Assembly: GCA_030765735.1 (NCBI GenBank)
Contig: JAVCBZ010000107.1
Coordinates: 1-36,834 of the forward strand
Length of the DNA: 36,834 nt
Source of the DNA: Candidatus Susulua stagnicola
GTDB taxonomy: Bacteria > Omnitrophota > Gorgyraeia > Duberdicusellales > 4484-171
Direction: 5' to 3'
Part shown: positions 22,802 through 31,421 of the stretch, piece after piece
Position numbering within the stretch: the first letter of the stretch is position 1
How the letters are laid out: each line of letters opens with the position of its first letter
The notes under the pieces: model-generated
Seen by the model: only the letters and a program-made list of their open reading frames with translations
What the model was told of the DNA's origin: nothing
The model's database searches: none
Made by a program: the position numbers and the translations under genes

Positions 22802-23523
22802 TTGATAATAAAAATTTTATTGAAAAAAATACTTTCAGAAGTTAATTCTACTGCTATATTGCAAAAAAGTTGGTTAGTTCTTTTTTTAATGCTTTTAACT
22901 TTACCGACTTCAATAGGAAAAGACAAGGAGTCACTTTTTACCCAAACTCTATCTCCCTTTTTAATCGTTTCTTCTTTTTCAACATAGAGAATTTCAGCTC
23001 CAGTTAGATTTCCTTTAAGTAAGCCTGAGCCAAATTTTCCCACAAATACTGATATTTTAAAGTCAGGATCATTGATTAAGAGTAGATGAGAAAAAGTTTT
23101 TTTAACTTCAGTAATTTTTCCAAGAAGTTGACCTTCTTCGTTAATGGCTAAAAGTCCTTTTTTCAAATTCATATCTTCTCCGCCATTTATTAAGAGGTAT
23201 CGTTGCCAGTTTGAAGGTGAAAAGCTTAAAACTCCTACACCGACTAAGTCTATTTTTTTACTTTCTTTAAAGTTAAGAGCTTTTTGCAAATATTCATTTT
23301 CTTTTTTTAGGTGCTTAGATTCATTAATTTTTATTTTTAAGGAAATATTTTCTTTTTTTAACTTTTCATTTTTTTGAGATATTTTTGAAGAAGATATTGT
23401 TAGCTGATGGGAGAAAAGTGAGAATAAATTACGTATAACGTTTTTAAAAGGTAGGAAAAGCAGAAAAATAACTAGAAGATAAATGACTAGGATTTTGAGT
23501 TTTGTTTTAGAAGGAAGATACAA
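22798..23523 (-). CDS. mreC: Rod shape-determining protein MreC
   Basis: MreC is a periplasmic scaffold of the elongasome that activates PBP2. The 241-aa protein has an N-terminal membrane helix (residues about 9-28) and a coiled coil (about 45-80, Lys/Glu rich). The beta-barrel domain follows with VGVGVLSFSPSNWQRYLLINGG and LINDPDFKISVFV. The start is a TTG at 23523 inside the 3' end of mreB (17-bp overlap), and the last codon overlaps mreD by 4 bp. The length is slightly short for the family. Confidence 0.93.
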   Translation of the reverse strand: MYLPSKTKLKILVIYLLVIFLLFLPFKNVIRNLFSLFSHQLTISSSKISQKNEKLKKENISLKIKINESKHLKKENEYLQKALNFKESKKIDLVGVGVLSFSPSNWQRYLLINGGEDMNLKKGLLAINEEGQLLGKITEVKKTFSHLLLINDPDFKISVFVGKFGSGLLKGNLTGAEILYVEKEETIKKGDRVWVKSDSLSFPIEVGKVKSIKKRTNQLFCNIAVELTSESIFFNKIFIIK

Positions 23524-24565
23524 GGGACAGTTTTTTTAAGAATTTAGGTTCTTCCAAAATTTTTCCTGTTCCCAAGGCAACAGCAGTTAAAGGGTCATCA
23601 GCAACAAAACAAGCTAGGCCAGTTTCCTCTGAAATTAGCCTATCCATACCTCTTAATAGAGCTCCACCACCACACAAAACAATACCTCTTTCAATTAAGT
23701 CTGCGGCTAATTCTGGAGGGGTTCGCTCAAGAGTAACTTTTGTTGCCTCAATGATTTCTCTTAAAGGTATTTCTAATGCAGCGCGTACCTCTTCAGAGTT
23801 GGCTTTAATAAATTTTGGAAGGCCAGTGATTAAATCTCGACCTCTTACCTCTATTGTTAATTCTTCATCAATAGGCCAAGCAGAGCCGACCTTTATTTTT
23901 ATTTCTTCGGCAGTTCTTTCACCAATCATAAGATTATAGTTCTTTTTCATGTGCTCAGTTATTGCAGTATCCATTTCATCTCCTCCGACTCGAATTGAGC
24001 GAGCATAAACAATACCACCTAAAGAAATTACTGCGATTTCAGTAGTTCCTCCACCAATATCAACTATCATGCTACCTTGAGGCTCAGCAATAGGCAAACC
24101 AACTCCAATAGCTGCAGCAATTGGTTCTTCTACCGGGATTACTTCTCGTGCTCCAGCACGATGAGCGGAATCTTTTACTGCTCTTCTTTCAACTTCAGTA
24201 ATTCCTGAAGGAACAGCAATCACTATTCTTGGTCCGATTAATAATCTTCGAGGATAAGCTTTTTTTATAAAGTAACGTAACATTTGTTCGGTTACACCAA
24301 AATCAGCTATAACACCATCCTTCATCGGTCTTATTGCTACTATACTTCCAGGAGTTTTACCTAGCATTCGTTTTGCTTCTTCGCCGACTGCTAAAGGAAT
24401 ACCAGTACTTTTATAAATTGCACAAACTGATGGTTCACACAATACAATACCTTCCCCGCGTAAGTAAACTAAAGTAGTTGCAGTGCCTAAATCGATACCG
24501 ATATCACTAGAGAATGCCCCCAGGAGGTTGCTGATTCGTTTAATTATTCTTAGAAAGAGGTTCAT
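23507..24565 (-). CDS. mreB: Rod shape-determining actin homolog MreB
   Basis: MreB is an actin-like ATPase that directs lateral cell-wall synthesis. Motifs are IGIDLGTATTLVY (phosphate 1), MIVDIGGGTTEIAV (phosphate 2), GIVLCGGGALLRG (adenosine) and PSGITEVERRAV. I choose ATG 24565 (352 aa). The frame stays open to an ATG at 24607, but the promoter's -10 box is at 24598-24603, so that codon would lie upstream of the predicted transcript start. MreB proteins normally begin only about 10-20 residues before the IGIDLGT motif, which also fits. The N-terminal LFLRIIKRISNLL could form an amphipathic membrane helix. It is first in the operon. Confidence 0.95.
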   Translation of the reverse strand: MNLFLRIIKRISNLLGAFSSDIGIDLGTATTLVYLRGEGIVLCEPSVCAIYKSTGIPLAVGEEAKRMLGKTPGSIVAIRPMKDGVIADFGVTEQMLRYFIKKAYPRRLLIGPRIVIAVPSGITEVERRAVKDSAHRAGAREVIPVEEPIAAAIGVGLPIAEPQGSMIVDIGGGTTEIAVISLGGIVYARSIRVGGDEMDTAITEHMKKNYNLMIGERTAEEIKIKVGSAWPIDEELTIEVRGRDLITGLPKFIKANSEEVRAALEIPLREIIEATKVTLERTPPELAADLIERGIVLCGGGALLRGMDRLISEETGLACFVADDPLTAVALGTGKILEEPKFLKKLSLVSSF

Positions 24566-24597
24566 TTTTTTAAAATAATTGGTTACCTGCAAGTTCA

Positions 24598-24626
24598 ATA
24601 ATAACAAAGGCTTAAAAAAATGTCAA
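24598..24626 (-). promoter_or_regulatory. Sigma70-type promoter of the mre operon
   Basis: On the minus strand TTGACA (24626-24621), a 17-nt spacer and TATTAT (24603-24598) give a near-consensus promoter pointing at mreB. The predicted start point is near 24591, about 26 nt before ATG 24565. A direct repeat (AATTGTTATTAAACT and AATTGTTATTTAACT, 24630-24663) lies just upstream of the -35 box. Confidence 0.82.
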
Positions 24627-24657
24627 CACAATTGTTATTAAACTAGCTAATTGTTAT

Positions 24658-26313
24658 TTAACTTTTAAAAACTGCACCAGTTGATGCTGAGCCAACCATT
24701 TTGCTATAACGTGACAGATATCCTGATTTTACCTTTGCTGGTAAGAGTTTCATTGTCTTTTTTCGCTTAGCAATTTCAGAGCTACTTAACTTAGCTTCTA
24801 GTTTTCTTTTAGGTATGTCAATGTTAATAATATCATTATTTTTTAAATAAGCAATTAATCCTCCGGAGGCTGCTTCTGGAGATATGTGTCCAATACAAGG
24901 ACCACGAGTTCCTCCAGAGAATCTTCCATCGGTAATTAAGGCTACGTGTTTATGTAAACCTAAACCTACAATTGCTGATGTTGGTGATAGCATCTCACGC
25001 ATGCCTGGACCACCGCTAGGGCCTTCGTAACGAATTACGACAACATCACCTTTCTTGATTTTTTTATTTAAAATTGCAATCATTGCATCTTCCTCATTGT
25101 CGAAGACTTTAGCTTTACCTGAAAATTTTAACATAGCTGAATCTACTGCTGATTGTTTAACCACAGATCCTTCAGGTGCTAGATTACCATAAAGAATAGC
25201 AATTCCTCCTTGCTTGTGATAGGCTTTGCTAAGTGGGCGAATCACGTCTTCATCTTTAATACATGCCTCTTTAGCTATTTCTTTAATTTTTTTACCACTC
25301 ACAGTATTGTTTTCATTTATCTTATTTATAAATCTTTTTAGCACTGCTGGGATTCCTCCAGCATAGTGCAAATCTTCCATAAAATAATCACCACCAGGTC
25401 GTAAATTTGAAATATGCGGGGTATCTTTGCTTATTCGATCAAAATCATTTAAATTTATTTCTACTTTTGCTTCTTTAGCAATAGCCATTAAGTGAAGTAC
25501 AGTGTTAGTTGAGCCACCTAAGGCCATATCTATTCTAATAGCATTTTCAAGAGATTTTTTATTTACAATTTTTCTAGGAGTTATGTTGTTTTTTACTAGT
25601 TCTACTATTTTTTGACCACTAGCATAAGCAATACGTATTTTTTCATTTAATACTGAGGGGCTAGTAGCACAATATGGTAGTGAAAGCCCTAAACTTTCAG
25701 TGATGCAAGCCATAGTATTGGCTGTGTAAAGACCTTGACAAGAACCAGCTGATGGACAAGCTTCGATTTCTAAAGTTTGGCGTTGGCATTCATTGATTTG
25801 ACCGGCTTTAAATCTTCCTACAGCCTCAAAAGTGTCACGGACTAATGAAAGCCTTTTATTCCCAGCATGGCCAGCAAGCATTGGTCCGGCAGTTACTACT
25901 ATAATTGGGATATTCATTCTTAGACCACCCATTATCATTCCCGGAGTAATCTTATCGCAATTAGTAAGTAAAATTAATCCATCTAAAGCATGAGCAGAAC
26001 TAACACTTTCAATTATGTCAGCAATTAATTCTCGCGAAGGCAGAGATTGGCTCATTCCTTTATGACCCATAGCAATACCATCACATATTCCTGGAACACC
26101 AAAGATAAATGGTGTACCGCCTGAAGATTCTACACCTCTTTCAATATATCTTTCTAATGTCCGCATGTTTATATGACCAGGGATGAGATCTGAAAAACCA
26201 GAAGCAATCCCGATAAAAGATTTCTTAATATGTGAGGAACTTAAACCTGTTCCATAGAGAAGCGCACGATTAGGCATCCGTTCTAAACCTTTTTTTGTTT
26301 TATCTGAAAGCAT
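24658..26313 (-). CDS. ilvD: Dihydroxy-acid dehydratase IlvD
   Basis: IlvD dehydrates dihydroxy-isovalerate or dihydroxy-methylvalerate in branched-chain amino acid synthesis and uses an iron-sulfur cluster. The 551-aa protein has the three cluster cysteines in VPGICDGIAMG, LTNCDKITPGM and CPSAGSCQGLYTANTM. It also has the conserved ALGGSTNTVLHL, RYEGPSGGPGMREML and DGRFSGGTRGPCIGH blocks. The length is standard. No other ilv/leu gene is in the window; it trails the pfkA-aldolase pair after a 97-bp gap filled with heptad repeats, so it may have its own promoter. Confidence 0.96.
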   Translation of the reverse strand: MLSDKTKKGLERMPNRALLYGTGLSSSHIKKSFIGIASGFSDLIPGHINMRTLERYIERGVESSGGTPFIFGVPGICDGIAMGHKGMSQSLPSRELIADIIESVSSAHALDGLILLTNCDKITPGMIMGGLRMNIPIIVVTAGPMLAGHAGNKRLSLVRDTFEAVGRFKAGQINECQRQTLEIEACPSAGSCQGLYTANTMACITESLGLSLPYCATSPSVLNEKIRIAYASGQKIVELVKNNITPRKIVNKKSLENAIRIDMALGGSTNTVLHLMAIAKEAKVEINLNDFDRISKDTPHISNLRPGGDYFMEDLHYAGGIPAVLKRFINKINENNTVSGKKIKEIAKEACIKDEDVIRPLSKAYHKQGGIAILYGNLAPEGSVVKQSAVDSAMLKFSGKAKVFDNEEDAMIAILNKKIKKGDVVVIRYEGPSGGPGMREMLSPTSAIVGLGLHKHVALITDGRFSGGTRGPCIGHISPEAASGGLIAYLKNNDIINIDIPKRKLEAKLSSSEIAKRKKTMKLLPAKVKSGYLSRYSKMVGSASTGAVFKS

Positions 26314-26331
26314 AATTTCTCCTTTTGAATT

Positions 26332-26404
26332 GTATTGTGTCGTGTGTATTGAGTATTGCGTAAAAAAAGAATTTCAACTCGATACTCGATACTTGATACT
26401 TGAT
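26332..26404. repeat. Inverted pair of heptad arrays between the aldolase gene and ilvD
   Basis: The left array (26332-26366) reads GTATTGT, GTCGTGT, GTATTGA, GTATTGC, GTAAAAA. The right array (26377-26404) is four units, ACTCGAT, ACTCGAT, ACTTGAT, ACTTGAT. The right array's complement (GTATCAA/GTATCGA) resembles the left array, so the two face each other and could pair imperfectly. Confidence 0.65.
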
Positions 26405-26410
26405 ACAAGT

Positions 26411-27814
26411 TTAGTCTGCTCCTTCTAATGCTCCAAGCTCTTTTCCTTCTTTTAAGAAATCTTCTTTTACTTTGTTTACCTTTACGATTTTAACATATTT
26501 GTCGACTGCTTCTTTAGTGTTTTTTATATTTAGTTTGTCAAAAAGAAAAGAAAATTCTTCTTCAAGAGTACTAGCTATTTTTTCTTTTATGTCATTTGAA
26601 AGAGAGTGAATTTCTTTTTTAAAAGGTCCAAGAGCTTTTTTTCTAGTTTTATAAATAAATTGATCATCAGTCCAATCTGGCTTTTTTTCTCCAGTGCATT
26701 CTTTGTGTAGCCAAGCATAAATTTTTTCTTTTAAGGGTATTGGCATATAATCATAAGCCATATTCTGAAATTGAGTTGCTAAATGAATTTCAGCGCAACC
26801 TACTTCAGGAAAACGATGGAATGCTTCGCTAGGCAAAGTTGAAGCTCCATGCTGAACCGCGCCACACATATTGTAGTCAACTCGAGCAATTTCAGACAGA
26901 TTAGTTAAAGTTTCAAAATCAATGCTAACTTTAGCAATTGTACCATCAGGTAAAACTACTCCGCCATGGCTTGTTCCAGTCTGGATGCTTATTTTAGAGA
27001 TACCCTTTAATGAACCGATTTCTTTTTTATAGCCATTCATAAAAGCTCTAAGCTCTTCTGGATTAGAATTCTTTCCACCAACTTCACCGATTTCTCCACC
27101 AACAGATACCTCTATACCTTGAGGTTGTAGCTTTCTTATGTGTTTTGTGAATAGAGAACAAACTTTGTAATTAAGATTTTGTTGCTCGTCTAAAGTAGAT
27201 TTATCTAAGTCAACTAAAGTAGATGAATCAATGTCAATGTTATAAAATCCAGATTCTATAGCTTCAGTGATCAATTCTTTTAAAGGATTAACCTCAGCAT
27301 CACTATCCTTTAAATAGTTAGTTGCTTTAACTTGGAAATGGTCACCTTGGATAAAAACAGGTCCAACATAACCTTCTTTCATAGCTGCTAGAAGAATAAT
27401 TGAACTATATTCTAAAGGTCTTTGGTCAGTATAGCCAATTTCACTCTTAGCAATTTCAAAAATGAATGCTCCAGCATTTATTTTATTTGCTGCCTGGTAT
27501 ATTGCTCGGACTAAGTTAAAGGTAAGAGTTCTGATATTCATTGCTGGAACAGTGAATCCTGAAACTTCTTTTCTGCCCATAGCTTCATACAAACCTTGTA
27601 TTGATGAAAGAACTGTGCCTAGTTGTTTAGCACAAGTATGGCTAACCCAGTAACAGATTTTTTTTAAATTAGTATCTTCGCTGAGGATTATTGTATCAAC
27701 TAAGTTGTTGATAACTTTCTCGCGAAAAATTTTCTCATCTTTAATTACGATTTCACCATTTTTTTCTTCAATCGCTTCATTATTCAGAAGTTCAACTTCA
27801 CTTTTGTAAATCAT
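26411..27814 (-). CDS. Long class II fructose-bisphosphate-aldolase-like protein
   Basis: The core matches zinc-dependent class II aldolases: SGFTVPAMNIRTL at the barrel start, IQGDHFQVK (catalytic Asp and zinc His), GGEIGEVGG (zinc Glu), QTGTSHGGVV (zinc His) and AVQHGASTLP (zinc His). All metal ligands appear present. At 467 aa it is far longer than the usual 280-360. It carries about 80 extra N-terminal residues and a charged helical C-terminal extension, so substrate range or oligomer form may differ. It lies 43 bp after pfkA, which supports fructose 1,6-bisphosphate as substrate. AAAGGAGG precedes the ATG closely. A tagatose-bisphosphate or other ketose-bisphosphate aldolase is the main alternative. 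Confidence 0.85.
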   Translation of the reverse strand: MIYKSEVELLNNEAIEEKNGEIVIKDEKIFREKVINNLVDTIILSEDTNLKKICYWVSHTCAKQLGTVLSSIQGLYEAMGRKEVSGFTVPAMNIRTLTFNLVRAIYQAANKINAGAFIFEIAKSEIGYTDQRPLEYSSIILLAAMKEGYVGPVFIQGDHFQVKATNYLKDSDAEVNPLKELITEAIESGFYNIDIDSSTLVDLDKSTLDEQQNLNYKVCSLFTKHIRKLQPQGIEVSVGGEIGEVGGKNSNPEELRAFMNGYKKEIGSLKGISKISIQTGTSHGGVVLPDGTIAKVSIDFETLTNLSEIARVDYNMCGAVQHGASTLPSEAFHRFPEVGCAEIHLATQFQNMAYDYMPIPLKEKIYAWLHKECTGEKKPDWTDDQFIYKTRKKALGPFKKEIHSLSNDIKEKIASTLEEEFSFLFDKLNIKNTKEAVDKYVKIVKVNKVKEDFLKEGKELGALEGAD

Positions 27815-27857
27815 GTTATCCTCCTTTACTCTACCTGTTGGTAGTTGTTATATTTTT

Positions 27858-28811
27858 TTAAGTAAGAATTTTTATTAACTTATAATAGTCGTTTATTTCT
27901 ATATCTTTCGGTTTGATTGCTTCAGCTAGGGTAATTGTAGTTAATTTCCCTGCTCTTAAAGTTACACATCTATCAGTTTTCCCTGATTTTAAGACTTCGA
28001 ATGCATGATTAGCGTAACGAGCTGCAATAATCCGATCAAAAGCTGTAGGTCGACCACCACGTTGTATATGACCTAGAACTACTTCTCTCGTCTCAAGGTT
28101 AGTGAGAGTATTTATTTGTTTAGCAATATCGATAGCCTTAGCCTTTCCTTCGGCAACAATAATAATCCAACTAACTTTACCTTGGATATTTCCTTCAACA
28201 ATTTCCTCACAAATCTTTTTTATGTTAAAGCTTTTTTCTGGCAACAATACTTCTTCGCAACCACCAGCTAAAGCAACTCGCAGAGCAATATATCCACAGT
28301 CACGACCCATAACTTCAACCACAAATATTCGTTCTAAGGAAGTGGCAGTATCCCTTATTTTATCTAAAGCATCTAAAGCAACATTAACTGCTGTATCAGC
28401 TCCAATACTCATTTCTACACCGTTGACATCATTGTCAATGGTGGTAGGGATCCCTACGACTGGAATAGAGTACTTAGTGGCTAACATGTGTGCTCCAGCT
28501 AAAGAGCCATTACCACCAACAACAGCTAGGCCTTCTATTTTGTTGTCACGAAGAGTTCTTACTGCTTGGCGTTGGCCAGCTACAGTTCGAAATTGTTTTG
28601 AGCGAGCTGCTTTTAAAATGGTCCCACCTAAATTAATAATTCCTGAGACAGAACGATGGCTTAGGGGTTGTATGTCCCCTTCAATAAGGCCTTGGTATCC
28701 TCGAAATATTCCATAGACTTCGACATTACAAGCAAAAGCACTACGCACAAAAGCTCTAATAGCTGCATTTACTCCGGCACAATCACGAGTTAAGATTCCT
28801 ATTCGTTTCAT
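27858..28811 (-). CDS. pfkA: 6-phosphofructokinase with altered nucleotide loop
   Basis: PFK phosphorylates fructose 6-phosphate. The 317-aa protein has normal length for the short ATP-type enzymes. The fructose-phosphate and catalytic residues look intact: TIDND (124-128), VEVMGRDCGYIAL, AEG and ETREVVLGHIQRGGRP. The nucleotide end is unusual. The canonical LTSGGDAPGMNAAIR is LTRDCAGVNAAIR, two residues shorter with the glycines lost. The Mg-binding GGDGS is GGNGS (Asn101), and the residue before TIDND is Thr, neither the Gly of ATP enzymes nor the Lys of PPi enzymes. It may use another phosphoryl donor, or be weakly active or regulatory. It is followed by the aldolase gene; a small inverted repeat lies upstream. 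Confidence 0.88.
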   Translation of the reverse strand: MKRIGILTRDCAGVNAAIRAFVRSAFACNVEVYGIFRGYQGLIEGDIQPLSHRSVSGIINLGGTILKAARSKQFRTVAGQRQAVRTLRDNKIEGLAVVGGNGSLAGAHMLATKYSIPVVGIPTTIDNDVNGVEMSIGADTAVNVALDALDKIRDTATSLERIFVVEVMGRDCGYIALRVALAGGCEEVLLPEKSFNIKKICEEIVEGNIQGKVSWIIIVAEGKAKAIDIAKQINTLTNLETREVVLGHIQRGGRPTAFDRIIAARYANHAFEVLKSGKTDRCVTLRAGKLTTITLAEAIKPKDIEINDYYKLIKILT

Positions 28812-28824
28812 AATTCAGAAATAT

Positions 28825-28844
28825 ACTTACCCCTTAAGGTAAGT
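28825..28844. promoter_or_regulatory. Inverted repeat upstream of pfkA
   Basis: ACTTACC-CCTTAA-GGTAAGT, a 7-bp perfect inverted repeat 14 nt before the pfkA start. It could be an operator or a leader hairpin in the ahcY-pfkA gap. No function can be assigned. Confidence 0.35.
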
Positions 28845-28888
28845 TTTGATAAATTCAATAGTAATTCCTGCTTCTGGTCTTCCTGTTT

Positions 28889-30151
28889 TTAAGTTCCTTC
28901 TTGCCAACTTGAAAGATACTTTTTTTGTTCAGCAGTTAATCTATCGATTCTTATACCCATAGCCTTAAGCTTTATCTGGGCAACTTTATTATCAATAGCA
29001 TCAGGTACTTTGTAAACTTCTTTTTTTAGGTTTTTATAATTTTTAGCAATATACTCACAACTTAAAGCTTGATTAGCAAAACTTAAATCCATAACTTCAG
29101 CTGGATGCCCTTCAGCACAAGCAAGATTAACCAACCTGCCTTCGCCTAATAGATAAATTCTTTTTTTGTTTTTTAATGTGTACTCATCTATCAAAGGTTT
29201 AACTTGTTTTTTGCTTACAGCCATTGCTTGCAAGGCTTTAATATTTATTTCAACATCAAAATGGCCTGAATTACAGATAATTGCTCTATCTTTCATTAAA
29301 GGAAAGTGTTCAATTGAAAGAACGTTTATGTCTCCAGTAAGAGTGATAAAGATATTACCAATTTTTGAGGCTTCTTTTATTGGCATTACTCTAAAACCAT
29401 CCATAGTTGCTTCTAAGCCCTTTAAGTGATCAACTTCACAAACGATTACATTTGCACCCATTCCAGCTGCTTTTTTAGCTGCACCTTTTCCACACCAGCC
29501 ATAACCAATAATAACTACAGTTGTTCCGGCAATCAATTTATTGGTAGCTCTAATTATTCCGTCAAGGGTTGATTGACCAGTGCCATAACGATTGTCAAAT
29601 AAATGTTTAGTATAAGCATCGTTTACAGCAATAATCGGATACAGAAGCTTACCTTCAGCCTGCAAAGCTTTAAGACGAATTACACCAGTAGTTGTTTCTT
29701 CGGTGCTTGCCCGAGGTAATGTTACTTTTTGCCCTAAAGCTGCTCTTTTATGAATCGTTGATACAAGATCAGCGCCATCATCAAGAGTAATTTGAGGAGT
29801 TTCTTTTAGTACTGAATCAATATGGCTATAGTAAGTTTTATTATTTTCAGCATTAATTGCAAATACTTCAATACCATAATCAAGAACTAATGAAGCAGCA
29901 GTATCATCTTGAGTTGATAATGGATTAGATGCACAGACTAAAGTACGAGCCCCAGCTGCCTTTAAAGTTAAAGCTAAAGCAGCAGTTTCAGTAGTGACAT
30001 GTAGACAGGCTCCAATCGTTAAACCTTTAAGAGGTTTTTCTTTTTTAAAGCGTTCACGAATTTGTTCAAGGGCTGGCATTCGCTTTAAAGCCCATTCAAT
30101 ACGTTTTTTACCCTTTTCTCTTAAAGTTTTATCTTTTATATCGTAATTCAC
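28889..30151 (-). CDS. ahcY: Adenosylhomocysteinase
   Basis: AhcY hydrolyses S-adenosylhomocysteine to adenosine and homocysteine with bound NAD, completing the SAM cycle begun by MetK. The 420-aa protein has the substrate-site DDGADLVSTIHK, ITEETTTG-like STEETTTGVIRLK, NDAYTKHLFDNRYGTGQS and the NAD loop VVIIGYGWCGKGAAKKA. It belongs to the shorter Thermotoga/archaeal-type form, lacking the insertion of the long eukaryotic-type enzymes. It starts at GTG 30151 with GGAGAG about 6 nt upstream. It is the second gene after metK (42-bp gap). Confidence 0.96.
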   Translation of the reverse strand: MNYDIKDKTLREKGKKRIEWALKRMPALEQIRERFKKEKPLKGLTIGACLHVTTETAALALTLKAAGARTLVCASNPLSTQDDTAASLVLDYGIEVFAINAENNKTYYSHIDSVLKETPQITLDDGADLVSTIHKRAALGQKVTLPRASTEETTTGVIRLKALQAEGKLLYPIIAVNDAYTKHLFDNRYGTGQSTLDGIIRATNKLIAGTTVVIIGYGWCGKGAAKKAAGMGANVIVCEVDHLKGLEATMDGFRVMPIKEASKIGNIFITLTGDINVLSIEHFPLMKDRAIICNSGHFDVEINIKALQAMAVSKKQVKPLIDEYTLKNKKRIYLLGEGRLVNLACAEGHPAEVMDLSFANQALSCEYIAKNYKNLKKEVYKVPDAIDNKVAQIKLKAMGIRIDRLTAEQKKYLSSWQEGT

Positions 30152-30193
30152 TAATCTCTCCTTTTATTTACTTTTAGTTTAACTCTTAAATTT

Positions 30194-31330
30194 TTATTTT
30201 AAAGCACTTTTTAAAGTATCTACCTTGTTTGTTTCTTCCCAGGTAAAAAGCTCATCCTCACGACCAAAATGTCCATAAGCAGCTGTTTTTGTATATATTG
30301 GTCGTAATAAATTTAATTCTTTGATTATTCCAGCCGGAGTAAGCTTAAAAGCTTGGCGAACTGCTTTTGAAATTTTTTCTTGGCTAACTTGAGATGTTCC
30401 AAATGTATCAACATTTACCGATACAGGTTCAGCTACACCAATACAATAAGAGAGCTGTACTTCACAAGCTGTAGCAATACCAGCTTTAACAATATTTTTT
30501 GCAATATAACGAGCCATATATGATGCTGAACGATCTACTTTTGAAGGGTCTTTACCACTGAAAGCTCCACCACCATGACGAGCATATCCACCATAAGTGT
30601 CAACAATGATTTTTCGTCCGGTTAATCCAGTATCAGAAACTGGTCCACCAACTTCAAAGCGTCCAGTGCCATTAATAAAGTACTTAGTGTTAGCGTCTAA
30701 CATATCTTTGGGCACTACATGCTCAATTACCAATCTTCTAACATCATCTTGTAAAACATCCATTTTTGCCTGTTTAGAGTGGTGAGCACCAATAATTATA
30801 GCATCAATTCTTTTTGGTTTGCCATTTTGGTATTCTACTGATACCTGGGCTTTTCCATCAGGACGTAGATAATCTACTAAACCTTCTTTACGTATTTGAG
30901 CCAGTCTTTTTACTAGTTTGTGAGATAGCATGATTGGTAGAGGCATAAGTTCAGGAGTTTCATTATTTGCATAACCAAACATTAAGCCTTGGTCCCCAGC
31001 ACCACCAATATCAACACCTAAAGCGATATCAGGAGATTGCTCTTGGATAGCAGTTGTTACTCCACAGCTTTCATAGTCAAACCCTACTGCTGGATTATCA
31101 TAACCGATATCTTTTAAAAGATTTCTTACTAATTGTGGAACTGCAATATAACAATTCGTAGTTATTTCACCAGCTACCATCACAAAACCTCTAGTTATTA
31201 AAGTTTCACAAGCTACTCGACCTGATTTATCATTAGCCAATACTGCATCTAATACAGCATCAGATATCTGATCACAAACTTTATCAGGATGCCCTTCGGT
31301 TACTGATTCTGAAGCAAAATAAGTTTTCAT
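30194..31330 (-). CDS. metK: S-adenosylmethionine synthetase
   Basis: MetK makes SAM from methionine and ATP. The 378-aa protein has the ATP-motif ESVTEGHPDKVCDQISDA, the methionine-loop hexapeptide GAGDQG, the phosphate-binding GGGAFSGKDPSKVDRSA and the C-terminal GHFGR. The length is normal. Together with ahcY immediately downstream it forms a SAM-cycle unit. A perfect palindrome lies in the 91-bp gap upstream; I see no SAM riboswitch-like structure. Confidence 0.97.
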   Translation of the reverse strand: MKTYFASESVTEGHPDKVCDQISDAVLDAVLANDKSGRVACETLITRGFVMVAGEITTNCYIAVPQLVRNLLKDIGYDNPAVGFDYESCGVTTAIQEQSPDIALGVDIGGAGDQGLMFGYANNETPELMPLPIMLSHKLVKRLAQIRKEGLVDYLRPDGKAQVSVEYQNGKPKRIDAIIIGAHHSKQAKMDVLQDDVRRLVIEHVVPKDMLDANTKYFINGTGRFEVGGPVSDTGLTGRKIIVDTYGGYARHGGGAFSGKDPSKVDRSASYMARYIAKNIVKAGIATACEVQLSYCIGVAEPVSVNVDTFGTSQVSQEKISKAVRQAFKLTPAGIIKELNLLRPIYTKTAAYGHFGREDELFTWEETNKVDTLKSALK

Positions 31331-31387
31331 CGTTTTCCCCCTACTCCTTTTTAAAATAATTTATATTTTTTACAAATATTCGACAAA

Positions 31388-31402
31388 TCCAATAATATTG
31401 GA
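31388..31402. promoter_or_regulatory. Palindrome upstream of metK
   Basis: TCCAATA-A-TATTGGA is a perfect 7-bp inverted repeat in the scpB-metK gap. Just downstream on the minus strand, TTGTCG with a TAAATT/TATAAA box suggests a weak promoter, so this could be an operator for metK. There is no T-tract. Confidence 0.35.
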
Positions 31403-31421
31403 TGAAAATAGATCTTTAATT

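Noticed and set aside
28102..28716. A 204-codon plus-strand frame opposite pfkA
   Set aside because: It is the antisense shadow of a well-conserved gene, with composition typical of an opposite-strand reading and no ribosome site.
31331..31421. SAM riboswitch ahead of metK
   Set aside because: The gap is only 91 bp and shows one small palindrome, with no multi-stem architecture or terminator.
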